From contig JANOPA010000056.1 of the NCBI GenBank assembly GCA_031421635.1, positions 33,109 to 97,108 on the forward strand: a stretch of DNA of 64,000 nucleotides. The letters are read 5' to 3'. The DNA comes from JAPOKJ01 sp031421635 (GTDB taxonomy: Bacteria > Pseudomonadota > Gammaproteobacteria > Burkholderiales > Burkholderiaceae_E). The notes below the pieces were generated by a model. The model saw nothing but the letters and a program-made list of their open reading frames with translations, was not told the DNA's origin and did not search any database. A program made the translations under genes and the position numbers. Shown here piece after piece: positions 16,796 through 25,487 of this stretch. Within the stretch, counting starts at the first letter, position 1. Every line of letters starts with the position of its first letter.

Positions 16796-19700
16796 ATGAG
16801 TAAGAAAAATTTAACCGCCGCGTCTCCGGCTGAGACCTCCACTACTGCTTGGGCGACTCCTGCTCGCCCTACCGTGTTCGCCCCCAGTGGCACGGAGCCA
16901 GCTTGCCATTCGCAAGGGCAGAATGTCCTCCAGGACGCGATGCGCTCGAGAATTTTGATTCTCGATGGCGCCATGGGCACAATGATTCAGCGCTACAAAC
17001 TCAGCGAAGAGCAGTTTCGAGGTGAGCGCCTTGCTCAGCACGGCTCGGATCTTCGCGGTAATAACGAACTTTTGTCGATTACTCAGCCTCAGGTCATTCT
17101 CGAAATTCATCGGGAGTATTTGAAGGCGGGTGCAGACATCATTGAGACCAATACTTTCGGGGCGACCCGGATTGCCCAGGCCGATTACAGCCTGGAGCCC
17201 TACGCCCGAGAAATGAATGTGGCTTCGGCCCGCTTGGCTTGTCAGGCGCGCGATGAGTTCAGTACGCCCGAGCATCGCCGCCTCGTTGCCGGAGCGCTTG
17301 GTCCGCAACCCCGTACGGCCTCGATTTCGCCCGATGTGAATGACCCCGGTGCGCGCAATACTCATTTTGAAGCATTACGAGCCGCCTACCTCGAGCAACT
17401 TGAAGGCCTGATCGAGGGTGGCATTGATCTAGTCTTGGTCGAAACCATCTTCGATACATTGAATGCCAAGGCGGCACTTTTTGCCTATGCCGAAGCCATG
17501 GACGCACTGGAGGCTCAGGGCCTTGCCCGTTTGCCTTTGATGATCTCAGGCACGGTCACCGATGCTTCGGGGCGGATCTTGTCGGGTCAAACCGTGGAAG
17601 CGTTTTGGAATTCAGTGCGCCATGCACGCCCGACCACCGTCGGCCTGAATTGCGCCCTCGGAGCGGCCTTAATGCGCCCGTATATTGAAGAGCTCGCCAA
17701 CAAGGCCGATACCTACATCTGCGTGTATCCGAATGCGGGACTGCCCAACCCGATGGCCGAGACGGGCTTCGATGAAACGCCGGAAGACACCTCGGCGCTT
17801 CTGAAAGACTTTGCCGTGTCAGGCTTTGTGAATATTGCGGGCGGTTGTTGCGGCACCACCCCTGAGCACATTAGTGCCATTCGTGACGCGATTCAAGGCC
17901 TTAAGCCACGCCAAATTCCTGAGCGACCCTCGGCTCTGCGTCTGTCGGGCCTTGAGGCCTTCAACATTGATGACAGTACGCTCTTTGTCAACGTAGGCGA
18001 ACGCACCAACGTGACCGGTTCCAAGGCCTTCGCGCGCTTGATCTTGAATGAACAATACGACGAGGCGCTGAGCGTGGCCCGTCAACAGGTGGAAAACGGC
18101 GCTCAGGTGATTGATATCAACATGGATGAAGCCATGTTGGACTCGGTCAAGGCGATGGCGCGCTTTCTGAACTTGATTGCGTCGGAACCCGATATCTCAC
18201 GCGTGCCGATCATGATCGACAGTTCCAAGTGGAGTGTGATCGAAGCCGGTTTGAAATGCGTACAAGGCAAGTCCATCGTGAATTCGATCTCGATGAAAGA
18301 GGGCGAGGCCGAATTCATTCGCCAAGCTCGATTGTGCCAGCGCTACGGTGCCGCCGTGATCGTCATGGCCTTCGATGAGAAGGGCCAGGCCGACACCTAC
18401 CAACGCAAAACCGAAATTTGCGAGCGGGCCTATCGCTTACTCGTCGATCAGCTCGATTTTCCTCCTGAAGATATTATTTTCGATCCGAATATTTTTGCGA
18501 TTGCCACCGGTATCGAAGAGCACAACAACTACGCGGTGGATTTCATTGAAGCCACTCGTTGGATCAAGAACAACCTTCCTCACGCCAAAATTTCTGGTGG
18601 TGTCAGTAATGTGAGTTTTAGCTTCCGGGGCAATGATCCCGCACGTGAGGCCATTCATACCGTGTTCCTGTATCACGCCATTCAAGCGGGCATGACTATG
18701 GGCATTGTCAACGCGGGCATGATGGGTGTGTACGACCAGCTCGACCCCAAGTTGCGTGACATGGTGGAAGACATTGTGCTCAACCGCAACCCTGAGGCAA
18801 CCGAGCGCTTTATTGAGTTTGCGCCAACATTGAAGGCGGGTGGCGCACGGCGCGAGGAAAATCTTGAGTGGCGTGGCGAGCCGGTTGAAAAACGTCTCGC
18901 ACATGCCTTGATTCATGGCATTACAAACTTCATAACCGAAGACACCGAGCAAGTGCGCTCGGCCATTGCGGCGCGAGGAGGCCGGCCCATTGAAGTGATT
19001 GAAGGCCCGCTCATGGACGGGATGAATATTGTGGGCGACCTATTTGGCGCAGGAAAAATGTTCCTCCCGCAAGTCGTGAAATCGGCGCGCGTCATGAAGC
19101 AAGCTGTGGCTCATTTAATTCCGTATATTGAGGAAGAAAAGCTACGCATGCATGCGGCGGGTCAAGATGTGTCCAGCAAAGGCAAGATTGTCATCGCCAC
19201 GGTGAAGGGCGACGTGCATGACATTGGCAAGAACATCGTTTCGGTGGTCCTTCAGTGTAATAATTTCGATGTGGTCAACATGGGTGTGATGGTGCCGTGC
19301 ACGGAAATTTTGGCGCGAGCCAAAGCCGAAGGTGCCGACATCATTGGGTTGTCTGGCCTGATCACGCCTTCACTGGAAGAGATGAGCTATGTCGCCAAGG
19401 AAATGGAGCGCGACGAGTATTTCCGCAGTCGCAAAATTCCTTTGTTGATTGGCGGTGCCACCACATCTCGCGTGCATACGGCTGTAAAGATTGCGCCGCA
19501 TTATTCGGGTCCCGTGGTTTACGTCACCGATGCTTCGCGCTCGGTGCCCGTGGCTCAGCAATTGATTACGCCAGAAACCAAGGTGCAGTATCTCGCCGAT
19601 ATCGTCAAGGAGTACGAAAAGGTGCGTGCTCAACATGCTGCCAAGAAGGGTCCGCAGATGGTTAGCCTGGCCGAAGCGCGGGCCAATAAGCAGCCCATCA

Positions 19701-20689
19701 CTTGGGTGAGCGTGGCCGATGACCATCCGCAGACACCCGGCGTGCATGCCACGTCGCACTACCACCCACCTAAGCCAAAGTTTGTGGGGCGCCGTCTCTT
19801 TAAGAATTTTGATCTCAGTGAGATCGCCGGTTATATTGATTGGCAACCCTTCTTCCAGACTTGGGATTTGCATGGGCCGTTTCCGGCCATTCTTAATGAT
19901 GAGGTGGTGGGCGAGTCTGCGCGCCGAGTGTTCAGCGATGGTAAATCGATGCTCAAGCGGGTGATTGATGGGCGTTGGCTCACCGCCAATGCCGTGCTCA
20001 GTTTCCTGCCGGCCAACACCGTGAACGATGATGACATCGAGATTTATACCGACGATACTCGCCAACAGGTCGCGCTCACCTGGCGTAATTTACGTCAACA
20101 AACCGCCAAACGCGAAGGCGTTGCGAACAAGTGCTTGGCCGACTTTATTGCGCCCAAATCGATTGATGGCCGTCCGTCCGGCATCGCCGACTATATCGGA
20201 ATGTTCGCTGTCACCAGTGGCATCGGCATCGACAAAAAGGAAAAGGAATTCGAAGGTTTATTGGACGATTATTCGAGCATCATGCTTAAGGCCATTGCAG
20301 ATCGCCTCGCCGAAGCTTTTGCCGAATGCCTGCATGGGCGCGTGCGTAAAGACCTTTGGGGCTATGTGCCAACCGAGTCCCTGGGCAACGAGGAGTTGAT
20401 TAAGGAAGCGTATCTTGGCATTCGACCCGCGCCGGGCTATCCCGCCTGCCCTGAGCACACCGTCAAGCGAGCCCTGTTCGATACCCTCAAGTGTGAAGAA
20501 ATTGGCATGAGCTTGACCGAGAGCTACGCCATGAGCCCGGCCTCAAGTGTGTCGGGCTTCTACTTCTCGCATCCTGAGTCCGACTACTTTAATGTCGGCC
20601 CGATTGCGCAGGATCAGTTGCAAGACTTGGTCAAGCGTTCAGGGCGGGATGAAGTCGACTTAAGGCGCGCGCTGTCGAGCTCTTTGTAG
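16796..20689 (+). CDS. metH: Cobalamin-dependent methionine synthase
   Basis: 1297 residues, all four modules in one chain. The homocysteine module has zinc ligands C286, C351 and C352 (in GGCCGTTPEH). A pterin (methyl-THF) module follows with FVNVGERTNVTGS. The B12 module carries DVHDIG with the cobalt-ligand His808. The C-terminal activation domain has the RPAPGYPACPEH signature for AdoMet. It transfers methyl from 5-methyl-THF to homocysteine in the cytosol. The N terminus is about 48 residues longer than in E. coli; a start at the ATG at 16940 would give a standard length. No strong ribosome-binding site distinguishes them. Confidence 0.98.
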   Translation: MSKKNLTAASPAETSTTAWATPARPTVFAPSGTEPACHSQGQNVLQDAMRSRILILDGAMGTMIQRYKLSEEQFRGERLAQHGSDLRGNNELLSITQPQVILEIHREYLKAGADIIETNTFGATRIAQADYSLEPYAREMNVASARLACQARDEFSTPEHRRLVAGALGPQPRTASISPDVNDPGARNTHFEALRAAYLEQLEGLIEGGIDLVLVETIFDTLNAKAALFAYAEAMDALEAQGLARLPLMISGTVTDASGRILSGQTVEAFWNSVRHARPTTVGLNCALGAALMRPYIEELANKADTYICVYPNAGLPNPMAETGFDETPEDTSALLKDFAVSGFVNIAGGCCGTTPEHISAIRDAIQGLKPRQIPERPSALRLSGLEAFNIDDSTLFVNVGERTNVTGSKAFARLILNEQYDEALSVARQQVENGAQVIDINMDEAMLDSVKAMARFLNLIASEPDISRVPIMIDSSKWSVIEAGLKCVQGKSIVNSISMKEGEAEFIRQARLCQRYGAAVIVMAFDEKGQADTYQRKTEICERAYRLLVDQLDFPPEDIIFDPNIFAIATGIEEHNNYAVDFIEATRWIKNNLPHAKISGGVSNVSFSFRGNDPAREAIHTVFLYHAIQAGMTMGIVNAGMMGVYDQLDPKLRDMVEDIVLNRNPEATERFIEFAPTLKAGGARREENLEWRGEPVEKRLAHALIHGITNFITEDTEQVRSAIAARGGRPIEVIEGPLMDGMNIVGDLFGAGKMFLPQVVKSARVMKQAVAHLIPYIEEEKLRMHAAGQDVSSKGKIVIATVKGDVHDIGKNIVSVVLQCNNFDVVNMGVMVPCTEILARAKAEGADIIGLSGLITPSLEEMSYVAKEMERDEYFRSRKIPLLIGGATTSRVHTAVKIAPHYSGPVVYVTDASRSVPVAQQLITPETKVQYLADIVKEYEKVRAQHAAKKGPQMVSLAEARANKQPITWVSVADDHPQTPGVHATSHYHPPKPKFVGRRLFKNFDLSEIAGYIDWQPFFQTWDLHGPFPAILNDEVVGESARRVFSDGKSMLKRVIDGRWLTANAVLSFLPANTVNDDDIEIYTDDTRQQVALTWRNLRQQTAKREGVANKCLADFIAPKSIDGRPSGIADYIGMFAVTSGIGIDKKEKEFEGLLDDYSSIMLKAIADRLAEAFAECLHGRVRKDLWGYVPTESLGNEELIKEAYLGIRPAPGYPACPEHTVKRALFDTLKCEEIGMSLTESYAMSPASSVSGFYFSHPESDYFNVGPIAQDQLQDLVKRSGRDEVDLRRALSSSL

Positions 20690-20703
20690 AGCGCCGACCG
20701 ATT

Positions 20704-20733
20704 GTCACTAGACAGACTCACCCCACTAGTGAC
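20704..20733. repeat. 8-bp inverted repeat after metH
   Basis: GTCACTAG at 20704-20711 and CTAGTGAC at 20726-20733 flank a 14-nt loop in the gap between the convergent metH and lipoprotein genes. The right arm includes the lipoprotein stop codon. There is no T-run, so a terminator role is unproven. Confidence 0.45.
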
Positions 20734-21358
20734 TCAGGTTGGCACAGCCGCCGGTCTTGGGATCGAACATGACAGGATAGGCCTCGTCATAAATGCTGCC
20801 GGTGCAATACTTTTGGCATTCGGCGAACCCTAAGGTGACGCGACGCGGGTCCTGATAGATGACGAGTTTGCAGCCGCTCCCATTACGCGCATTGAGCTCA
20901 ATGCTGGGTCGCGTCTTGGTTTGCGCAAAATCCGCGAAGTCGAACTTGCAAGTTCCTTTCTTGCCGACCCAGAGTTGCCAAGCCATGCTGTGCACTTGGT
21001 TGTCGCGCACCGTCAAAGTCGCCTGTTCACGATAGCCGTCTTCCTCTGTTTGAGTACAGTTTCCGGCCAGGTCAATTTTGTGATCGGCGATGGGTGCCGG
21101 AGGCGCTTTTGCACTTGAGCTCGGGCGCGTGGGTTCTACTGGGCGAGGAGTGGGTCGCGCCTCTGGCCGGGTTTCGGCGCGAGGACTAGCGCTCGCTGAC
21201 GGGCCAGCGCCCTGTCCCGCGCTCGGCCCAGAGCTCACAATAGGTGGAGGTGTTCGTGCTTGGCCTTGCTCTTTGGGCAAAAGGCCACACGCTTGCACGC
21301 TTAGAACAAGCACGCTGACGAGTGCGAGAAGTGGGGTGAATTGCATCAATGTGCGCAT
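20726..21358 (-). CDS. Putative lipoprotein with Pro/Ala/Ser-rich linker
   Basis: 210 residues. The signal peptide (LLALVSVLVLSVQAC) ends at a lipobox-like Cys24. A Pro/Ala/Ser/Arg-rich tether (about 33-90) comes next. A C-terminal domain of about 115 residues has five Cys (NCTQTE, GTCKFDF, GCKLV, ECQKYC and GGCANL nearby), probably disulfide-bonded in the periplasm. The domain begins like lysozyme-inhibitor or carbohydrate-binding small domains, but I cannot name it. It is convergent with metH. Confidence 0.7.
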   Translation of the reverse strand: MRTLMQFTPLLALVSVLVLSVQACGLLPKEQGQARTPPPIVSSGPSAGQGAGPSASASPRAETRPEARPTPRPVEPTRPSSSAKAPPAPIADHKIDLAGNCTQTEEDGYREQATLTVRDNQVHSMAWQLWVGKKGTCKFDFADFAQTKTRPSIELNARNGSGCKLVIYQDPRRVTLGFAECQKYCTGSIYDEAYPVMFDPKTGGCANLSH

Positions 21359-21483
21359 GAATACTGCCGATTAGTGGTTTTGGTTGGTTACGGAAAGAGC
21401 TTAGCATCTCGCAAAAGTCGATCTTCCGCTCGTTCGCTTGCCTATTTTTTGCGCATATTATGCTGCGCTACTTGGCGTCGACT

Positions 21484-21489
21484 TATAAT
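21484..21489 (+). promoter_or_regulatory. Likely -10 element for the bTHX gene
   Basis: A perfect TATAAT lies 34 nt before the bTHX start, giving a short leader with the ribosome-binding site. No good -35 lies 16-18 nt upstream. A second AT-rich element, TATTAT at 21456-21461, could be an alternative. Confidence 0.5.
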
Positions 21490-21523
21490 CGTGGGTTAAT
21501 CAACATTATTTGGAGTCGGAATC

Positions 21524-21652
21524 ATGGGCAAAGGCGATACACGTACCCGTCGCGGCAAGATCAATAACGGCAGCTACGGTAAGACCCGTCCAGGCAAGGA
21601 AATTAAAAAAGAAGTGCCTGTACCGGCGCCTGCTCCAGCTAAGAAGAAGTAG
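21524..21652 (+). CDS. 30S ribosomal protein bTHX
   Basis: 42 residues, very basic. The opening MGKGDTRTRRGKINNGSYG is diagnostic of the THX family, small proteins that sit in a pocket at the top of the 30S head and stabilise the rRNA. The tail is Pro/Ala/Lys-rich. GGAG precedes the ATG by 8 nt, and a TATAAT lies just upstream, so the gene is monocistronic. Confidence 0.93.
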   Translation: MGKGDTRTRRGKINNGSYGKTRPGKEIKKEVPVPAPAPAKKK

Positions 21653-21705
21653 TAACGGTCTAAACTTGGGGCAGGGAGTCAAGGTTCATATTAGTGAGCC
21701 GCGCT

Positions 21706-22038
21706 TCAAACTCCCCAGGTAATGTCTTTCTGGGCGGCAAGAGCCGCCCGAATCATTTCTACAAACGGAAACGCTCTTTGAGCGAGCGAAACGCTCTGAG
21801 CCGTCTCCTGCTTGTTCGGCGCTTTGTCATCGGGCTCGTCCGCGTTCCCACTCACCTTGCTCTGTTCTTTATCCTGCGCAACGGCCTTTTCTAGGGCTTG
21901 AATGGCCATCGGCATTTTGCTGACCGTAATAATGCCCTTGGGGCCGGAATTGACGCTGATAATATCAAGCAGGCGTTCGGCCACGGCCTGGGTCATGACC
22001 ACCGAGCCTGTTGCTCGACATTTAAATTCGTAAATCAT
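21706..22038 (-). CDS. DUF1840 family protein
   Basis: 110 residues from the ATG at 22038, which has a strong AGGGAG site upstream. An in-frame extension to 22404 runs through the divergent lipoprotein gene and is not credible. The opening MIYEFKCRATGSVVMTQAVAERLL matches DUF1840, a small Burkholderiales family of unknown function. A charged middle (about 60-85) separates two helical parts. Soluble, no signal. It is convergent with bTHX. Confidence 0.85.
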   Translation of the reverse strand: MIYEFKCRATGSVVMTQAVAERLLDIISVNSGPKGIITVSKMPMAIQALEKAVAQDKEQSKVSGNADEPDDKAPNKQETAQSVSLAQRAFPFVEMIRAALAAQKDITWGV

Positions 22039-22630
22039 GTGCTTCTCCCTTACTTCGTTAGCCCATAGTTTATCTGGATGGGCCGCGTCTGCGCCAAAAT
22101 TCAAAGCGGGGTGTTTACGCTTTCGCTCCCTGGTGTTAATTGCGAGCCTGGTGTCATTGAGTGCTTGTATGCCGGAACTCAATTGGCGAGAGGCGAGTCC
22201 CGAAAAGGCCGGCTTCGTCATCTTGATGCCCGGAAAACCGGATCGTCTCAACCGACCGATTGATCTCAATGGTCTGAAAGTGACAATGAATATGATCGGC
22301 AGCAAGATCGATTCCGCGGCTTTCACAGTGGCCTGGGTGGACACGTCTTCGGAAGAGGCGGCGCAAAAAGCCGCCGAGGCGATGCGCCTTGGAATGTTGC
22401 GCAATCTAGGTCAAAGCGATGCGCCCGGAAAGCCGACCAAGGTTTCGATTCGTGGCGGCAACAGCACCTGGCCAGCCCAGCAGCTTGAAGTCACCAAGGG
22501 CCCACAACAAATGTTTGCCCTGTTCTTGCATCGGGGTTCGAGAGCTTGGCAAGTGGTCAGTCTGGCGCCCAAACTCGATCCGCAGGCCAGTAAGTTTTTC
22601 GCAGAGTCGTTTCAGTTATTGCCGGAATAA
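22037..22630 (+). CDS. Putative lipoprotein of unknown function
   Basis: About 197 residues if the ATG at 22037 is used. The hydrophobic stretch SLVLIASLVSLSAC ends in a good lipobox (LSAC, Cys44). The mature part is soluble (NWREASPEKAGFVILMPGKPDR and a C-terminal KFFAESFQLL), like periplasmic proteins of unknown function in this group. The start is uncertain: ATG 22037 overlaps the start of the divergent DUF1840 gene and gives an unusually long n-region, while the next in-frame GTG near the hydrophobic core lacks positive charge. Confidence 0.7.
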   Translation: MCFSLTSLAHSLSGWAASAPKFKAGCLRFRSLVLIASLVSLSACMPELNWREASPEKAGFVILMPGKPDRLNRPIDLNGLKVTMNMIGSKIDSAAFTVAWVDTSSEEAAQKAAEAMRLGMLRNLGQSDAPGKPTKVSIRGGNSTWPAQQLEVTKGPQQMFALFLHRGSRAWQVVSLAPKLDPQASKFFAESFQLLPE

Positions 22631-22708
22631 CCAATAGGCACTGATCACAAAAAAGAGTGGAGCCTCTAGTCTGAGCGGGGCGCTTTCTAGGCGTATTGAC
22701 TTGCGCTT

Positions 22709-23287
22709 ATGGCTACATGCCGCAACATTGCCATTATGGATTTCGAGCATCACCACAATTTGCATCGTATTAGTCCGGCTGACCTCGAGCTGGAACGACG
22801 TTTTATTCACCGCCTGACCCCACGCACCAAGCGCCAGCGTCTTTTGGCCGCGTTTGGCGAGCCGAGCGATGCTCAACTGGTGCGCCTTGTCAGCCCCAAC
22901 CCGCACAGCGAGCTGGCTCTTGCTTGGATCGCCAAGGAAGGGTCGCAAACGACGACCTCTATGGACGGTGAGTTTGCTGCGGTAGCCCGCTACGCGCTGC
23001 TCGACGGCGAGCAGGGAGTAGCCGAGTTCGCCATTGTGGTGGCCGACGAACTTCAATCACAGGGGATTGGTCGAAAGCTCTTGCTTGCTTTGATCACGGC
23101 CGCGCGAGCTGCGGATCTGCGGCACTTGCAGGGCGATTGCTATGCCGATAATCGTGCCCTTATTGCACTGTGCGAAGGTTTAGGTTTTGCGATTGAGTCA
23201 CACCCTGAGGACGCGACCTTAGTGCGGGTTAGCTTGCACCTGATTGCGAAAGGCGCGCACACCGAGCACCACGCCCGCTATCAGTAA
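22709..23287 (+). CDS. GNAT-family N-acetyltransferase
   Basis: 192 residues. Motif A, VADELQSQGIGRKLLLAL (about residues 111-128), gives the acetyl-CoA pyrophosphate loop (QxxGxG). The layout resembles the stand-alone acetyltransferase domain of protein acetyltransferases such as Pat. The substrate is unknown. An alternative start at an internal Met, 9 codons in, is possible. Its 3' end overlaps the convergent EamA gene by 69 nt. Confidence 0.83.
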   Translation: MATCRNIAIMDFEHHHNLHRISPADLELERRFIHRLTPRTKRQRLLAAFGEPSDAQLVRLVSPNPHSELALAWIAKEGSQTTTSMDGEFAAVARYALLDGEQGVAEFAIVVADELQSQGIGRKLLLALITAARAADLRHLQGDCYADNRALIALCEGLGFAIESHPEDATLVRVSLHLIAKGAHTEHHARYQ

Positions 23288-24244
23288 AATAATCCCGGCC
23301 CAGGTCAAGGCGCCCGGCCACTCGCTACGGTGAATGAAGGCGTAGAGCAAGGCCGCCAGCGTTTCGAAAACGATCAACTGACCCATCAATGAGGCGGGCA
23401 AAAGCTGACTGGCTCGGTTCCATAAAAGTGTTCCAAGCCAAGAGGCACCCAAGCCAATGGCCAACATCAATCCAAGGAAGAGCATGGGTGTCGGGCCGAG
23501 GAGCGCAGTGATCACGGAGCCATCGACGTCGATTTGTGGAAAAGGTCGCCAGGCGAGGCCGCTCATTCGAGTAAAAGTCCCGCCTTGCGCCAGGCCCATG
23601 ACACACACGGCTAGGAACGCAAGGGGTAAGGTAGCGAGGCCCTGAGCATTGGCCCAAGTCGTCGAATTGATGCTTGGGCGAAGTTTTAACCAGCGTGAGT
23701 TTCGAATCGGGTACCAGGTCCAACAGGCGACGGCGGCCAAAGAAAGTACGGTTCCTGTCAAAAACTGCGTACCGAGCGCGCTCTGATCCCCGTGCTGAGA
23801 AAGATGATTCCATTCGTCGCGATGCACTAAGCCAATACCGATGCTAATCAGTGTCAAAGGTGCTAGAAGACTGCGCCAGGGCATGCTGGCTTGATGCAGA
23901 TTGCTGCATATACTGATCACCACCGGAAGAGCGCCAATGATCATGGTTGGAAGCGGAGCCCCAGCCACCTGAATGGCCCCGGCAAGGCAACTGTAATAAA
24001 GCAAGTTCCCAATCAGTGATAGCTCGAATGCTGCGCGCCAGTCGGCCCTGGAAAGCGCTTTTAACTGCTTCCTATCGAATACCGCCAATCCTAGCGCGAT
24101 CAAGCCGAAGGCGAGGTAACGCGCCGCGGATAAATAGACGGCAGGGTATCCAGGCAAGAGTACGGGCGCAACGAAGACGACCCCCCAAAGCAATCCGGCT
24201 CCTAGAGCGCAGCCTAGCCCGAGGCGTAGGTACTGGGCCGTCAT
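23219..24244 (-). CDS. EamA/DMT-family transporter
   Basis: 341 residues with about ten transmembrane helices in two EamA repeats. It is longer than usual because of extended loops (for example around residues 150-165). The opening GLLWGVVFVAPVLLPGYPAVYL fits the family. Substrate unknown. The 3' end overlaps the acetyltransferase gene tail to tail. It lies 93 nt after the CoA-transferase gene on the same strand. Confidence 0.85.
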   Translation of the reverse strand: MTAQYLRLGLGCALGAGLLWGVVFVAPVLLPGYPAVYLSAARYLAFGLIALGLAVFDRKQLKALSRADWRAAFELSLIGNLLYYSCLAGAIQVAGAPLPTMIIGALPVVISICSNLHQASMPWRSLLAPLTLISIGIGLVHRDEWNHLSQHGDQSALGTQFLTGTVLSLAAVACWTWYPIRNSRWLKLRPSINSTTWANAQGLATLPLAFLAVCVMGLAQGGTFTRMSGLAWRPFPQIDVDGSVITALLGPTPMLFLGLMLAIGLGASWLGTLLWNRASQLLPASLMGQLIVFETLAALLYAFIHRSEWPGALTWAGIILLIAGVVLGVRAFRNQVQANPH

Positions 24245-24337
24245 GTGCTTCGCCCCGCTAGCGCTGTTCGCGGTGAGATTGCACCCGGCTTGGCGAAGTG
24301 CAATTCAGGTGTGTCAAGAGGCCTTAAGGCGAGAGAG

Positions 24338-25387
24338 TCAGGCGAAGCGGATGGTTTGCGAGGGTTTAGCGAAAGGCTGCTGGGAATAATACTCATTCGC
24401 TAGATTATGAGGGTGGGCGGCCGCCTCTAAGAAATTGAGTACCGGGGAGACGCAGGCGTCGACCAGGTTTGCCTCGAGCGCCCATTCATCGCGAGATTTT
24501 TGAGAGAATTTTTCTGCGAGCAGTTTCGCCATCTCGGGCCAAGTTTCCGGTGAAAACTGTTGGGTGGCATCAATGCTGGTTTCGAGGCCGACAAGTTTCA
24601 GCATTGTGCGGAAAAATTTATTTTCAAGCGCACCTACTGCGACATGTTTGCCGTCCTTGGTGGCGTAGACTCTGTAGAAAGGCAATGCGCCGTCGAGAAT
24701 GTTGTTCTCTCGTTGGGTGTTCCAGCGCCCCGCGGCCATCATGCCGTAGAACATGGGTGTTAGGCCGACAGTTCCAGCAAGAATACTGGTTTCTGCAAGG
24801 CCCCCTTTGCCTTTGATGCTTCGTGAAATGAGTTTAGCCATTACGCCCAGCAGCAAGTGCATCGCGCCACCGCCGAAGTCTGCCACGACGTTCAAGGGAA
24901 CCTCGGGTTGAGCGCGATGACCAATGGCATGCAAAACCCCCGCCATGGCCAGGTAATTAATGTCATGACCCGCTCGCTCCGATAACTCACCTTGCGAACC
25001 CCAGCCTGAAAGGCGACCAATCACCAAGCGTGGAAATTCCGCCATAAGGGTGGCCGGGGCGAGACCCAGCCGCTCCAAAACACCGGGGCGAAATCCTTCG
25101 AGCAACACATCGACGTTGACGAGGCTTTGTTTGAGCGTGGCCAGACCCTCGACCGACTTCAGATCAATCGTGTTCAACGATTTGTCAGCGTTCAGTAAAT
25201 CGAATTCGGATTTGATCGGAACGCCCAGGCCGGCATCCACCGGAGAAATAATTCGTGTGACCTTGGCACCGAGTGAGCGAAGCATCATGCCCGCAAACGG
25301 TACTGGGCCAATCGCTTGCAATTCGATCACTTCAAGCCCTTCCAAAGGAAGAGGACTTGCCTGGGCTTGGCTAGAAGATGCTGTCAT
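24338..25387 (-). CDS. CaiB/BaiF (class III) CoA-transferase family protein
   Basis: 349 residues. The opening LPLEGLEVIELQAIGPVPFAGMML, with PGAKV-like ALGAKVTRI and LLEGFRPGVLERLG, is typical of alpha-methylacyl-CoA racemase and formyl-CoA-transferase relatives. The LSGWGSQGELSERAGHDINYLAMAG block contains the conserved Asp that serves as the CoA-carrying or acid-base residue. The pattern here (HDINY) is closest to racemases, so it may epimerise 2-methyl-branched acyl-CoAs. It is the third gene of a fatty or aromatic acyl-CoA cluster. Confidence 0.87.
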   Translation of the reverse strand: MTASSSQAQASPLPLEGLEVIELQAIGPVPFAGMMLRSLGAKVTRIISPVDAGLGVPIKSEFDLLNADKSLNTIDLKSVEGLATLKQSLVNVDVLLEGFRPGVLERLGLAPATLMAEFPRLVIGRLSGWGSQGELSERAGHDINYLAMAGVLHAIGHRAQPEVPLNVVADFGGGAMHLLLGVMAKLISRSIKGKGGLAETSILAGTVGLTPMFYGMMAAGRWNTQRENNILDGALPFYRVYATKDGKHVAVGALENKFFRTMLKLVGLETSIDATQQFSPETWPEMAKLLAEKFSQKSRDEWALEANLVDACVSPVLNFLEAAAHPHNLANEYYSQQPFAKPSQTIRFA

Positions 25388-25487
25388 GTTCAGAGGCCTT
25401 TAATTGAGTATCGGTCAGTACAAATTTATTCCGTTGGGCGTGGTCGTTAATCCCGACTGTCAACCCCGCCTTATAATTAGGGTTTGG

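Noticed and set aside
20704..20733. metH terminator
   Set aside because: The stem is real but no T-run follows on either strand; left as an inverted repeat.
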